A DNA stretch of 64,000 nucleotides from Oscillospiraceae bacterium. GTDB lineage: Bacteria > Bacillota > Clostridia > Oscillospirales > CAG-272. This document shows positions 8,516-16,485 of the stretch, in pieces (position 1 is the stretch's first letter; every line of letters starts with the position of its first letter). The translations under genes and the position numbers were made by a program. The notes below the pieces were generated by a model, which made no database searches, had not been told where the DNA came from, and worked only from the letters and a program-made list of their open reading frames with translations. The stretch covers positions 1 to 64,000 of the forward strand of contig SVTT01000006.1 in assembly GCA_015063625.1 (NCBI GenBank), written 5' to 3'.

Positions 8516-8563
8516 CGCAAGGGGGCAACGGTTTATCTGACCGTCGCCCCCTTGCGGCTTTTT
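8516..8563 (+). terminator. Terminator of the DUF4432 gene
   Basis: CGCAAGGGGGC (8516-8526) pairs with GCCCCCTTGCG (8546-8556), followed by a T-rich run. Confidence 0.85.
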
Positions 8564-8811
8564 AGATGTCTGCATCCGCGCCAAACGGCAAGGTGCTCTT
8601 TTTGGCTTCAGCCGCCTTAGTTCAGCGGCACCTTGTGAGGCTGCTTCCGCGAAACACACTTACAGAGATAAAAAGTACGGGAATTTCGCGCGAAGCGCGA
8701 ATATACCCTCGCCCTTCGCCTGCCAAGCGAGCTTGCCGATCTTCGGGCGGGGTATGCGAACCCAATTCGGGGTGCTCTGCACCCCGAGTGGGTTCGCGTC
8801 GGGTTAACAAA
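8564..8811. other. Non-coding interval with a long hairpin
   Basis: No gene is supported here. The segment 8756-8797 folds as a hairpin: GCGAACCCA pairs with TGGGTTCGC, and the inner CGGGGTG with CACCCCG, with a 5-nt loop. The remainder holds short palindromes such as TTCGCGCGAAGCGCGAA. It looks like decayed repetitive intergenic DNA. Confidence 0.5.
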
Positions 8812-8846
8812 AAAGATAGGCACTCCTTGCGAGTGCCTATCTTTTT
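8812..8846 (-). terminator. Terminator of tRNA-Glu (bidirectional shape)
   Basis: A 14-bp stem (8812-8825 with 8831-8844) is flanked by A and T tracts. It begins directly after the CCA end of the tRNA gene on the minus strand. Confidence 0.85.
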
Positions 8847-8921
8847 TGGTGACCCGTACGGGAATCGAACCCATGCCTTCGCCGTGAGAGGGCGACGTCT
8901 TAGCCGCTTGACTAACGGGCC
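8847..8921 (-). tRNA. tRNA-Glu (anticodon CTC)
   Basis: A 75-nt minus-strand tRNA with encoded CCA. The acceptor stem pairs GGCCCGT with ACGGGTC. The anticodon stem CGCC/GGCG encloses loop CTCTCAC, giving anticodon CTC (reads GAG). The T arm carries GGTTCGATTCC. It has its own promoter and terminator and is therefore a single-tRNA transcription unit. Confidence 0.95.
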
Positions 8922-8938
8922 GTTTTTGCAACGGTGCT

Positions 8939-8967
8939 ATTATATCACATTCTTTTTGAAAATGCAA
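8939..8967 (-). promoter_or_regulatory. Promoter of tRNA-Glu
   Basis: Minus strand TTGCAT (8967-8962) and TATAAT (8944-8939) with a 17-bp spacer, ending 18 nt before the tRNA. Confidence 0.75.
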
Positions 8968-9028
8968 TACCTTTTTGAAAAAAATTTTTTCTTTTTTGCT
9001 TCCGGGCATTCGAAAGGCGCGATCTTAG

Positions 9029-9066
9029 CTTTAGCGTGCTCTCCTTGGGGGGAGAACACGCTAAAG
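9029..9066. repeat. Hairpin repeat, first of two copies (also about 38182-38216)
   Basis: CTTTAGCGTGCTCTCC (9029-9044) pairs with GGAGAACACGCTAAAG (9051-9066). The same stem words, TAGCGTGCTCTT and GGAGAACACGCTAAAG, recur near 38182-38216. No T tract follows in either place. It lies just past the end of the exchanger gene and may act as a processing or attenuating hairpin. Confidence 0.55.
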
Positions 9067-9097
9067 CACGGGGACTTTTGTGATAACGGTCAGCGCA

Positions 9098-10714
9098 TCA
9101 ACCGAACAGGATGATGACAAACTGTGCGCAAAGCACGACCGAGATCAATGCGATGGGATAGGTTGCGGCGTATGCCGAGCCGACGTCCTCGGTTTCGGAC
9201 ACCTGAATGAGGGTGCCGAGCGCAGGCGTGGAGGTCATGCCGCCCGTGATCGAGCCAAGGCTGTTGAGAAGGTGCATCTTCAGCACATACTTCGCAAAGA
9301 AGAAGCCGATGATCATGGGAACCAGGGTCATGATAGCACCGTAGAGGAAGTAGATGGCTTCAAAATACTCCACAAATTTCGCGCCGCCCGCAATGCCTGC
9401 ACCGATGAGGAACAGCATCAAGCCGAACTCACGGAAGACCTTCAGGGTAGGTGCGTTGGGCATGACCTTGACAGGACCGAAATTACCAAAGTGACCGAAC
9501 ACAAGTGCCACCAGCAGGCAGCCGCCCGTGGTAGTCAGCGAGAAGTTACCGAACTTGAAGGAGCCGACGATGACACCGACGATAGCAGCAAGTGCAAATG
9601 CGGCAATACCGAAGGGATCGATCTCGATCAGCTTCTTGGTCTCCTTGACCTCAACGGGCTCCTCGCCCGTATCCGCGTCACCGCCTGCGATCTTGGCGCG
9701 CTCCTCTGCCATATTTACCTTGAGGAACTTGGGAATCAGCTGTACGAAGAGCACGACACCGATCACACCGAAGATGTAAGCGATACCGTTGCCCACTGCG
9801 ACAAGAGATTCATCAATACCCTGCGCGGTGGCAGCAGCCTTTGCTGCGGAAAACGCGGGGGTGGAGGTCAACGCACCCGAGAAAAGACCTGCCATGATGG
9901 CGGCAAGGTCACCCTTGGGAAGATCGGTAAAGTTGCTTTGGACAAGCACACACACGGCACAAACCGCCGCGCCCGACACGATGATGAGAAGACCCAGCAC
10001 GATATAGGTCTTAAAGTTTTTCTTCAGATTGCCAAAGAATTTGGGTCCTGCGATAAAGCCGACCGAGGTCACAAACAGAATAAGACCAAGATTCTCGACG
10101 ACCTTCAGGGCGTTGGTGGTGTAGGCGGGAAGCTGGAAGGCAAGATCTCTGTAGAAAATGCATCCGAAGAGCAATGCTACAAGGAACACACCCGCAGTAC
10201 CGAGATTGACACCCTTAACGGTCACTCTGCCAAGCAGATAACCGAGCGCCGCGATCACAAACACGGTGTATACGAGGAAGGACACACCGCTGACCTTCAG
10301 AATACCCTTAAAGGAATTGAAGAATGCGGGGCGGATCAACTCACCGCGCGCAGCATCGGTGCCGAAGTAGACGATCTTGCCGCTTCGCTCAAGCACGGTA
10401 GCGTCAGAAAGCGTTCCCTTGTAGAAGTCGTAAACGCTCTTGGCGTCATCCTTGCTTCCGAAATACAGAAGAGTCAGCGTGTTTTTTTCCTTGGTCGCAG
10501 TCACACTGCCCACGGCATTCACCGTGACGGTCTCGCCGTCATCCAAGCCAAAGGTCGGGAAAGAGGTATTCACGACCAGCGTTTCATAGCCCTGCTCCCT
10601 TGCCTTGGCATCCATATCTGCCAGGGAATCTGCGGGGCTTCCCAGCTCCACAAAGGGGAAGCAAAGCAACGCCAGGACAAGAACCAGTAAAATTATGCGA
10701 ATAGCGTTTTTCAT
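9098..10714 (-). CDS. AspT/YidE-type exchanger (aspartate:alanine exchanger family)
   Basis: A 538-residue membrane protein with two Asp-Al_Ex halves. Each half carries the hallmark motif, GALTSTPAFSAA in the first and GGMTSTPALG in the second. Characterised relatives exchange dicarboxylates or amino acids (AspT swaps aspartate for alanine). Two features are unusual. After one N-terminal TM there is a ~105-residue hydrophilic, probably extracytoplasmic segment before the main membrane domain. The two TrkA_C/RCK domains common between the halves are replaced by a short charged linker. The ATG at 10714 fits GGAG with 6-nt spacing. It sits downstream of the fumarate-reductase-like genes, so fumarate, malate, aspartate or succinate exchange is the natural inference. 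Confidence 0.75.
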   Translation of the reverse strand: MKNAIRIILLVLVLALLCFPFVELGSPADSLADMDAKAREQGYETLVVNTSFPTFGLDDGETVTVNAVGSVTATKEKNTLTLLYFGSKDDAKSVYDFYKGTLSDATVLERSGKIVYFGTDAARGELIRPAFFNSFKGILKVSGVSFLVYTVFVIAALGYLLGRVTVKGVNLGTAGVFLVALLFGCIFYRDLAFQLPAYTTNALKVVENLGLILFVTSVGFIAGPKFFGNLKKNFKTYIVLGLLIIVSGAAVCAVCVLVQSNFTDLPKGDLAAIMAGLFSGALTSTPAFSAAKAAATAQGIDESLVAVGNGIAYIFGVIGVVLFVQLIPKFLKVNMAEERAKIAGGDADTGEEPVEVKETKKLIEIDPFGIAAFALAAIVGVIVGSFKFGNFSLTTTGGCLLVALVFGHFGNFGPVKVMPNAPTLKVFREFGLMLFLIGAGIAGGAKFVEYFEAIYFLYGAIMTLVPMIIGFFFAKYVLKMHLLNSLGSITGGMTSTPALGTLIQVSETEDVGSAYAATYPIALISVVLCAQFVIILFG

Positions 10715-10848
10715 GTTCATCTCCGATTGTAATAGAAAAGGTTTGCGGTTCCACACAGAAGAAACAGCGTTTTATGGTTGTTTTGATACCGTTAGGGGTT
10801 ATTTTACCCCGAAAAACACTTTTTGATCTGTACGGAAACAAATTTTTG

Positions 10849-10880
10849 CACACCTCGTCGCCCTACGGCGACGAGGTGTG
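10849..10880 (-). terminator. Strong hairpin between the fumarate-reductase-like and exchanger genes
   Basis: A perfect 14-bp stem pairs 10849-10862 with 10867-10880, starting 8 nt after the flavoprotein stop. The downstream side on the minus strand reads CAAAAATTTG rather than a clean T tract. It may partly attenuate or stabilise the upstream message. Confidence 0.5.
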
Positions 10881-10887
10881 TGTGAAA

Positions 10888-12537
10888 TCACTTCATGAAC
10901 TTTGCGTTGGGCTCGTCGAACACGGGGTTGCCGTGGGTGTAACGGGGCAGAAGCTTGGGAGAAACGACATCGGTCTTGATGCCTGCCTCCTTCATCTCCT
11001 TCATGAAGTCCTTGACATGGTTGAGGGTCAGCTTCTTGCCGAGCTTGACCTCCTTGGCAGCGGCTGCGGCGTTGACGCCCGCATTGCGGCCAAAGACGAT
11101 GATATCAAGCAGCGAGTTGCCCATCAGACGGTTCTCACCGTGGATGCCGCCGACTGCCTCGCCTGCAACGAACAGGTTCTCCACCTCGGACATGCCGTTG
11201 ACGCCGATCTTGATGCCGCCGTTCTGGTAGTGGAGGGTGGGGTAAATAAGAATGGGCTGCTTGCGCATATCAATGCCGTACTTGAGGTACATACGAAGCA
11301 TTGCGGGAATGCGCTTCTCGATGGTGCCCTCGCCGTGGATCATATCGATCATGGGAGAGTCAAGCCATACGCCCTGACCGCCGTTGAAGGTATCGACGCC
11401 GTTGCCCCGCTTGCACTCGCGGATAACGCCCGAAGCGCAGATATCGCGGGTCTCAAGCGAGTACATGAAGGGCTCGCCGTCCTTATTGACCAGCTGTGCA
11501 CCGATGGAACGAACCTTCTCGGTAACCAGTGCGCCAAAGATCTGAGAGGGATATGCGGCACCCGTGGGATGGTACTGCAGGGTGTATGCGTAAAGCAGAG
11601 GGGCACCTGCGCGGTAGGCAAGGACCAGACCGTCGGCGGTAGCGCCGTAGTGGTTAGAGGTGGGGAAGCCCTGATAGTGCATACGACCTGCACCGCCCGT
11701 GGCGATGACGACGGTCTTTGCACGTGCAATGAGGATCTCCTTGGTTTCCATGTTCATCAGAACGGCGCCGGCTGCTCTGCCCTGCTCGTCCTTGATGATC
11801 TCGATGGCGGAGGTGAAGTCCACCACGGGGATCTGACGGTTCTGAACCTCGTCACGGAGCACGCGCATGATCTCGGCACCCGAGTAGTCCTTGCAGGCGT
11901 GCATACGCTTGCGGGAGGTGCCGCCGCCGTGAGTGGTGACCATGGTGCCATCAGCCTCTTTATCGAACATGACGCCGAGGTCATTCAGCCACTTGATGCA
12001 GATGGGCGCATCGCTGACCAGCTTCTTGACCAGCTCGGGGACGTTCTTGAAGTGACCGCCGCCCATCACGTCGAGGTAGTGCTGTGCGGGAGAGTCGTTG
12101 GGCTTATCGGCAGCCTGAATGCCGCCCTCTGCCATCATGGTGTTTGCATCACCGTGGCGGAGCTTGGTCACGATCATGACGTTTGCGCCGTTCTCGTGTG
12201 CCATAATTGCCGCAGCCGAGCCGGAGCCGCCGCCGCCGATGACCAGCACGTCAACGTCGTAGTCGATCTTGCTGAGATCCACGTCCTTGGGGTTGACGCG
12301 AGGGTTTCCCTGAAGGACCTCTGCCAGCTCAAGCGGAACCTTCTCGCCCTTGTTGGGACCGATGGCAAGCTCAGCAAACTGGGACTCGATATAGTCAGGA
12401 TGGTTCTCCATCTTGACCTGGACCTTTTCCTCTGCCGTCATGCGACGGGGGTGAATGCCCGCCTTGACGTTGGCAAGGCGCTCCTCACGGGTCGCTTCCA
12501 CCTTTTTGATGGACTCTAACATTTCCTGTGTATACAT
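10888..12537 (-). CDS. frdA: Fumarate-reductase/succinate-dehydrogenase-type flavoprotein
   Basis: A 549-residue FAD enzyme. After a ~90-residue N-terminal extension, the dinucleotide fold reads VDVLVIGGGGSGSAAAIMA. Further family motifs are HGGGTSRKRMHA, LQYHPTGAAYP (the His-Pro-Thr-Gly active-site segment) and GENRLMGNSLLDIIVFGR near the C-terminus. It would reduce fumarate to succinate, or run in reverse. No cytochrome or membrane-anchor subunit is near, so it is probably soluble. The start ATG has AAGGAGG 8 nt upstream. It is the last member of a tightly packed run with an Fe-S partner and the Hdr/Flx genes. Other unsaturated-acid reductases of the same fold remain possible. Confidence 0.82.
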   Translation of the reverse strand: MYTQEMLESIKKVEATREERLANVKAGIHPRRMTAEEKVQVKMENHPDYIESQFAELAIGPNKGEKVPLELAEVLQGNPRVNPKDVDLSKIDYDVDVLVIGGGGSGSAAAIMAHENGANVMIVTKLRHGDANTMMAEGGIQAADKPNDSPAQHYLDVMGGGHFKNVPELVKKLVSDAPICIKWLNDLGVMFDKEADGTMVTTHGGGTSRKRMHACKDYSGAEIMRVLRDEVQNRQIPVVDFTSAIEIIKDEQGRAAGAVLMNMETKEILIARAKTVVIATGGAGRMHYQGFPTSNHYGATADGLVLAYRAGAPLLYAYTLQYHPTGAAYPSQIFGALVTEKVRSIGAQLVNKDGEPFMYSLETRDICASGVIRECKRGNGVDTFNGGQGVWLDSPMIDMIHGEGTIEKRIPAMLRMYLKYGIDMRKQPILIYPTLHYQNGGIKIGVNGMSEVENLFVAGEAVGGIHGENRLMGNSLLDIIVFGRNAGVNAAAAAKEVKLGKKLTLNHVKDFMKEMKEAGIKTDVVSPKLLPRYTHGNPVFDEPNAKFMK

Positions 12538-12550
12538 TCTAAGCGCCTCC

Positions 12551-13225
12551 TTATTGCTCGAAATCGCGGTTGTTGTACATTTCTTTGAGCTCTTCCGCAG
12601 TCTTCTTCATGACGTCCTGCAAAGCCGCCTCGCAATCGCCGTTCTCGATCTCGGCAACGCGCTCCAGCAGATGCTGGGTCTCGGGAGCGAGATACTTGCC
12701 CGTCAGACGGCGTGCAAGCAGACCGACCTGGGGATGGGTGATGCCTGCAGGGCAACGGGAGGAGCAGACGCCGCACATCACGCAGTCAAAGGACTCCTCT
12801 GCGCACTTCTCGTACTCGCCGCGCTGTGCGTAGGCGATGTACTGCATGACGTTCAGCTCCTGCGTGCAGGCCTTGGTGCAGGCATTGCAGCCGACACAAG
12901 CATAGATCTCAGGGTAAAGCTGCATCATGATCTGCTCGGTGGGCTTGACCTTCTGAATGTCGTAGGGCTGCTTCACCAGCGGGAAGAAGGGCAGCGTTGC
13001 GATGTACATGTTGTCCTGAACCTTGGTCTGGCAGGCAAGGCAGGTCTTCAGCTCATTCTCGCCCTTGATGCGATAGATGGTAGCGCAAGCGCCGCAGAAG
13101 CCGCAACGGCAGCCGACGCCGCGAACCAGTTGATATCCGGCATATTCCATGGCGTTCATGATCGTCAGGCTTGCCGGCACTTCATACTTTTTACCGTAGA
13201 GGTAAATATTTACCATGTTTTCCAT
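12551..13225 (-). CDS. Fe-S subunit paired with the fumarate-reductase-like flavoprotein
   Basis: A 224-residue ferredoxin-like subunit. An N-terminal 2Fe-2S domain has the cluster GCRCGFCGAC plus a later Cys in KTCLAC, close to the FrdB spacing. The C-terminal part has CVGCNACTKACTQ and CVMCGVCSSRCPAG, each a complete four-Cys set, so two 4Fe-4S clusters are expected. Classical FrdB carries one 3Fe-4S used with quinone; here both sets keep all Cys, fitting a soluble rather than quinone-linked enzyme. The ATG at 13225 follows AAGGAG. It lies 13 nt upstream of the flavoprotein gene. Confidence 0.8.
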   Translation of the reverse strand: MENMVNIYLYGKKYEVPASLTIMNAMEYAGYQLVRGVGCRCGFCGACATIYRIKGENELKTCLACQTKVQDNMYIATLPFFPLVKQPYDIQKVKPTEQIMMQLYPEIYACVGCNACTKACTQELNVMQYIAYAQRGEYEKCAEESFDCVMCGVCSSRCPAGITHPQVGLLARRLTGKYLAPETQHLLERVAEIENGDCEAALQDVMKKTAEELKEMYNNRDFEQ

Positions 13226-13242
13226 TAGTAGTGCTCTCCTTA

Positions 13243-14070
13243 TCAATATTCGTTGGGAAGTTCGTCCAGCTCGTCAAAGCGGAACACAGGACCGTCCTTG
13301 CAGACGTACTTGTTGCCAATGTTGCATCTGCCGCATTTGCCGATGCCGCACTTCATGCGAAGCTCCATGGTGGTGTAGACCTGCTCCTTCTTGAAGCCAA
13401 GCTCCATCAGACCGCCAAGGGTAAACTTGATCATGATAGGAGGTCCGCACATCAGAACCGTCTTCTTCAGGTCGGGGTTCAGCTCCTTGACGTAGTTGGG
13501 AACGAAGCCGACGTGACCGTCCCAGTTCTCCTGCTCACGGTCAATGGTGAGGTGAACATTGAAGCCCTCGGTATTCATCCACTCCTCAACGATCTCCTTA
13601 TAGTAAACGAGATCCTCCTTGGAGCGAGAGCCGTAAACGATATCCACCGTGCCGAATTTTTCACGGTTATCGCGCACGTAATTGATCACGGAACGCAGAG
13701 GTGCAAGACCGATACCGCCTGCGACAAAGAGAAGATCCTTGCCAAGCAGCTCGTCGTATACGGGGAAGTTTCTGCCGTAGGGGCCGCGCACGGTGATCAT
13801 CTGACCGACCTCCATGGCGTGCAGCCACTCGGTCAGGCATCCGCACTTCTTGACGCTGAACTCCATGTACTCGGTGTTGGTGGGCGAGGAGGTGATCGAG
13901 ATCATTGCCTCGCTGATGCCGGGCACGGAGAGCATGGCGCACTGACCGGGCTTGTGCTCAAAGAGCTTGCCGCCGCCGGGCGCCTCGACGCGGAAGGTCT
14001 TGACATCGGGGGTCTGCTGAGTGATCTCGGTAACGACGCCGACATAAGGAATCAAGGTTTCGTTATTCAT
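13243..14070 (-). CDS. flxA: FlxA-like FAD/NAD(P)H-binding oxidoreductase subunit
   Basis: A 275-residue ferredoxin-NADP+ reductase-fold protein, similar in layout to FlxA, AsrB and hydrogenase gamma subunits. An FAD-binding barrel comes first. The NAD-binding half includes LLFVAGGIGLAPLRSVI near residue 113 and VLMCGPPIMI near 205. A C-terminal Cys cluster, KCGIGKCGRCNIG plus YVC, suits a 2Fe-2S centre. In HdrABC-FlxABCD complexes this subunit takes electrons from NADH. Its ATG overlaps the preceding stop (TGATG), indicating coupling. Confidence 0.78.
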   Translation of the reverse strand: MNNETLIPYVGVVTEITQQTPDVKTFRVEAPGGGKLFEHKPGQCAMLSVPGISEAMISITSSPTNTEYMEFSVKKCGCLTEWLHAMEVGQMITVRGPYGRNFPVYDELLGKDLLFVAGGIGLAPLRSVINYVRDNREKFGTVDIVYGSRSKEDLVYYKEIVEEWMNTEGFNVHLTIDREQENWDGHVGFVPNYVKELNPDLKKTVLMCGPPIMIKFTLGGLMELGFKKEQVYTTMELRMKCGIGKCGRCNIGNKYVCKDGPVFRFDELDELPNEY

Positions 14071-15092
14071 CAGTTCTTACCTCCCAATGCTTTGACGACC
14101 TTCACGATGTTCATGGAAATGGGGCAACGTGCAAGGCATCTGCCACAGCCAACGCATCCAAAGGTGCCGTTATTTCTGTCCGGATAGTAGACCAGCTTGT
14201 GCATAAAGCGCTGACGGAAGCGCTCCAGCTGCGAATTGCGCGAGTTGCCGTGTGCCATCTGGGTGAAATCCGAATACATGCAGGAATCCCAGCAACGGAA
14301 GCGCTTGATGCCGTTTCCGGTATCGAAATCGCGCACGTCATAGCACTGGCAGGTGGGGCACACGAAGGTGCAGGTGCCACAGCCGAGGCAGGACTCGGAA
14401 AGAGTTGCCCATTCGGGGCGGTCAAAGAGCTCCTTGGTCTTGCCAACGCCCACACCCTCGGTGGTGAAGTCGGCAAGGGGCAGCTTCTTCATGATCTCGC
14501 GGGTCTTTGCCTGTGCGTCGGCAACCGCCTTCTCACAGCCGTCCTCGAGAAGCGCATCCACCGATGCCAGCAGTGCCTCACCCTTCTCGGTGTTGGCACG
14601 AAGCATGTAGGCGCCCTCGATCTCCCACACCGTCACGTCGCCTGCGGGGTCAGCCGCGTCGATGCCGAAGGTGCCGCAGAAGCAGGTCTCTGCGGGGCGG
14701 GAGCATGCCATGGTCACGACGGTGCCGTGCTCACGGCGGTTCTTATAATAGGAATCAACGGGATCGACCAGATAGACACTGTCAAGAATATTGAAGCTTG
14801 CGGCATCGCAGGCGCGCACACCGAAGATCACGAAATCCTCGCACGCCTCACGGGTGTCAAGCACCTCCACTGCCTTGCCCGACATCTTGAACTCCATCAG
14901 GTTCTCGGTCTGGGGGAAGAAGAAATCCTTCGCGGAGCGAACCGTGTTAAGCGCACGGCTCATCTCGGTGCCGCTTTCCCACTTTTTGTACTCAGCCTTT
15001 CCTACCTTATTATCTACAGGCAGGTAGAGAGTCTTTTGTGCCGCAACGGCGGCAAAAAACTCATTCAGCTTTTCAAAGGACAGCTTTTTCAT
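14070..15092 (-). CDS. Flx/AsrA-like 4Fe-4S dicluster subunit
   Basis: A 340-residue Fe-S protein resembling anaerobic sulfite reductase subunit A and one of the Flx Fe-S subunits. The central part has FGVRACDAASFNILD and MACSRPAETCFCGTFG. The C-terminal part has two 4Fe-4S motifs, CLGCGTCTFVCPTCQC and CVGCGRCLARCPIS. It would relay electrons between the NADH-oxidising flavoprotein and the HdrA core. The start overlaps the upstream stop as ATGA. Assignment to FlxB versus FlxC is not certain from sequence alone. Confidence 0.72.
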   Translation of the reverse strand: MKKLSFEKLNEFFAAVAAQKTLYLPVDNKVGKAEYKKWESGTEMSRALNTVRSAKDFFFPQTENLMEFKMSGKAVEVLDTREACEDFVIFGVRACDAASFNILDSVYLVDPVDSYYKNRREHGTVVTMACSRPAETCFCGTFGIDAADPAGDVTVWEIEGAYMLRANTEKGEALLASVDALLEDGCEKAVADAQAKTREIMKKLPLADFTTEGVGVGKTKELFDRPEWATLSESCLGCGTCTFVCPTCQCYDVRDFDTGNGIKRFRCWDSCMYSDFTQMAHGNSRNSQLERFRQRFMHKLVYYPDRNNGTFGCVGCGRCLARCPISMNIVKVVKALGGKN

Positions 15093-16060
15093 GCGTTGGC
15101 ACCTCCTGCCTCGCCGGGCTCGATATCATTCTTCTCGTACTTGCCAAGAGGCGGCTTTGCCGCAGGATCCTCACCCGCCTGATATTCACCGTAGAAGGTG
15201 TTGACGTCCTTGATGAACTTGCGGTTGAGCAGGTGAAGCGGGATGCTTTGAGGACATACGCGAGAGCACTCGCCGCAGTCGGTGCATCTGCCCGCCACGT
15301 GGAAGGCACGAATGATGTGGAACATGTTCTCCTCAAAGGAGTTGACAGCCGCCTTCTGGGAAACGCCCGAGTTGGGGTTGTCGAAAATGCACTTCTCGCA
15401 GGTGCAAGCGGGGCAGACGTTGCGGCAGGCGTTGCAGCGGATGCAACGGGAGAGCTCGCCGCGCCAGAACTCATAGCGCTCGTCGGGCGTCATTGCCTCA
15501 AGCTTTTCCACCATATCAAAGCGGTTGCAATCCTCAACGACCTCGCCCTCGGCGCCGATCAGCTCATCATACACCATGTGCTTCTTGCTCTTGCAGGAGA
15601 GGCACCTTTCTGCCATGGCATCGGCTGCCTTGACAGTGGTATCGCCATAGACGGTGCTGACGGTGTAGCTGCCATCCTTCATGCTGATACCGGTGATACC
15701 CTCAATGCCCATATCCTTGAGCTTGTCAACGTCCGCCTTGCCAAAGCACTCGATGCCGATGACGTGGATCATCTCGCGCTTGATGCGGTGCTCTGCCATC
15801 AGCTGATTGAAGCTGTAGGTATCGCAGGGCTTGAGGAATACCAGGATCTTGCCGCCAGCGCGGCACTCCTTGACTAAGTATTTCGACAGGTTTGCCGCAC
15901 AGAAATCGTTATAAACGAAGCGGTCCTTGACTTCCGCCGCGGAACGGAAGACGGCAGGGGTCATGTCGTACGGAAAATCGCCGACCGACCAGCCGAGCAC
16001 GCGGTCTACGGTGCCGTTTTCAAGCAGCTCAACGGCACGCTTTTGCATCATTTCTTGCAT
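15089..16060 (-). CDS. FrhB/FdhB-like 4Fe-4S dicluster subunit of the Hdr-Flx cluster
   Basis: A 323-residue protein. The N-terminal half resembles F420-hydrogenase/formate-dehydrogenase beta-type flavin proteins, with LVFLKPCDTYSFNQLM and IGIECFGKADVDKL. The C-terminal half has CIRCNACRNVCPACTC and CTDCGECSRVCPQS, two 4Fe-4S clusters. I chose the ATG at 16060, preceded by GGAGG with 7-nt spacing; this gives a 13-nt overlap with the MvhD-like gene. Its predicted job is electron transfer inside the complex. Confidence 0.72.
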   Translation of the reverse strand: MQEMMQKRAVELLENGTVDRVLGWSVGDFPYDMTPAVFRSAAEVKDRFVYNDFCAANLSKYLVKECRAGGKILVFLKPCDTYSFNQLMAEHRIKREMIHVIGIECFGKADVDKLKDMGIEGITGISMKDGSYTVSTVYGDTTVKAADAMAERCLSCKSKKHMVYDELIGAEGEVVEDCNRFDMVEKLEAMTPDERYEFWRGELSRCIRCNACRNVCPACTCEKCIFDNPNSGVSQKAAVNSFEENMFHIIRAFHVAGRCTDCGECSRVCPQSIPLHLLNRKFIKDVNTFYGEYQAGEDPAAKPPLGKYEKNDIEPGEAGGANA

Positions 16061-16485
16061 CTCAGGTCCTCCAATCTCTTGTTCTCCCCGAGGGCGGTCA
16101 CAGTTTCCACAAATTCGTTCATGGTCTTGGAGAATTTGGCACCTTCCGCCGCGGAGATCCATTCCACGCGAGTGCGCTCGCGCTCGATACCGAGGTAATC
16201 CAGCATCGAGAACAGCAGCGTCATACGGCGGCGGGCAAAGTAGTTACCGCTGGTGTAGTGGCAGTCGCCGGGGTGGCAGCCTGCCATGATCACACCGTCA
16301 GCTCCGCGCTGGAACGCGCGCAGGATAAACAAAGGGTTGACGCGGCAGGAGCAGGGCACGCGGATGATCTTGACATCTGCGGGGTAGGAAAGGCGGCTGG
16401 AGCCTGCAAGGTCTGCGCCCGCATAGGAGCACCAGTTGCAGCAGAACGCCACGATCTTGGGTCTGAATTCTTTTACATCTTGCAT
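16048..16485 (-). CDS. mvhD: MvhD/FlxD-type 2Fe-2S electron-transfer subunit
   Basis: A 145-residue MvhD-family protein. Cys residues in FCCNWCSYAGAD, PCSCRVN and GCHPGDCHY form the conserved set that holds a 2Fe-2S cluster. In methanogens and in Flx systems this subunit links the dehydrogenase module to HdrA. It overlaps HdrA upstream and the next gene downstream by 13 nt each, so subunits are probably made in fixed ratio. Confidence 0.88.
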   Translation of the reverse strand: MQDVKEFRPKIVAFCCNWCSYAGADLAGSSRLSYPADVKIIRVPCSCRVNPLFILRAFQRGADGVIMAGCHPGDCHYTSGNYFARRRMTLLFSMLDYLGIERERTRVEWISAAEGAKFSKTMNEFVETVTALGENKRLEDLRCKK

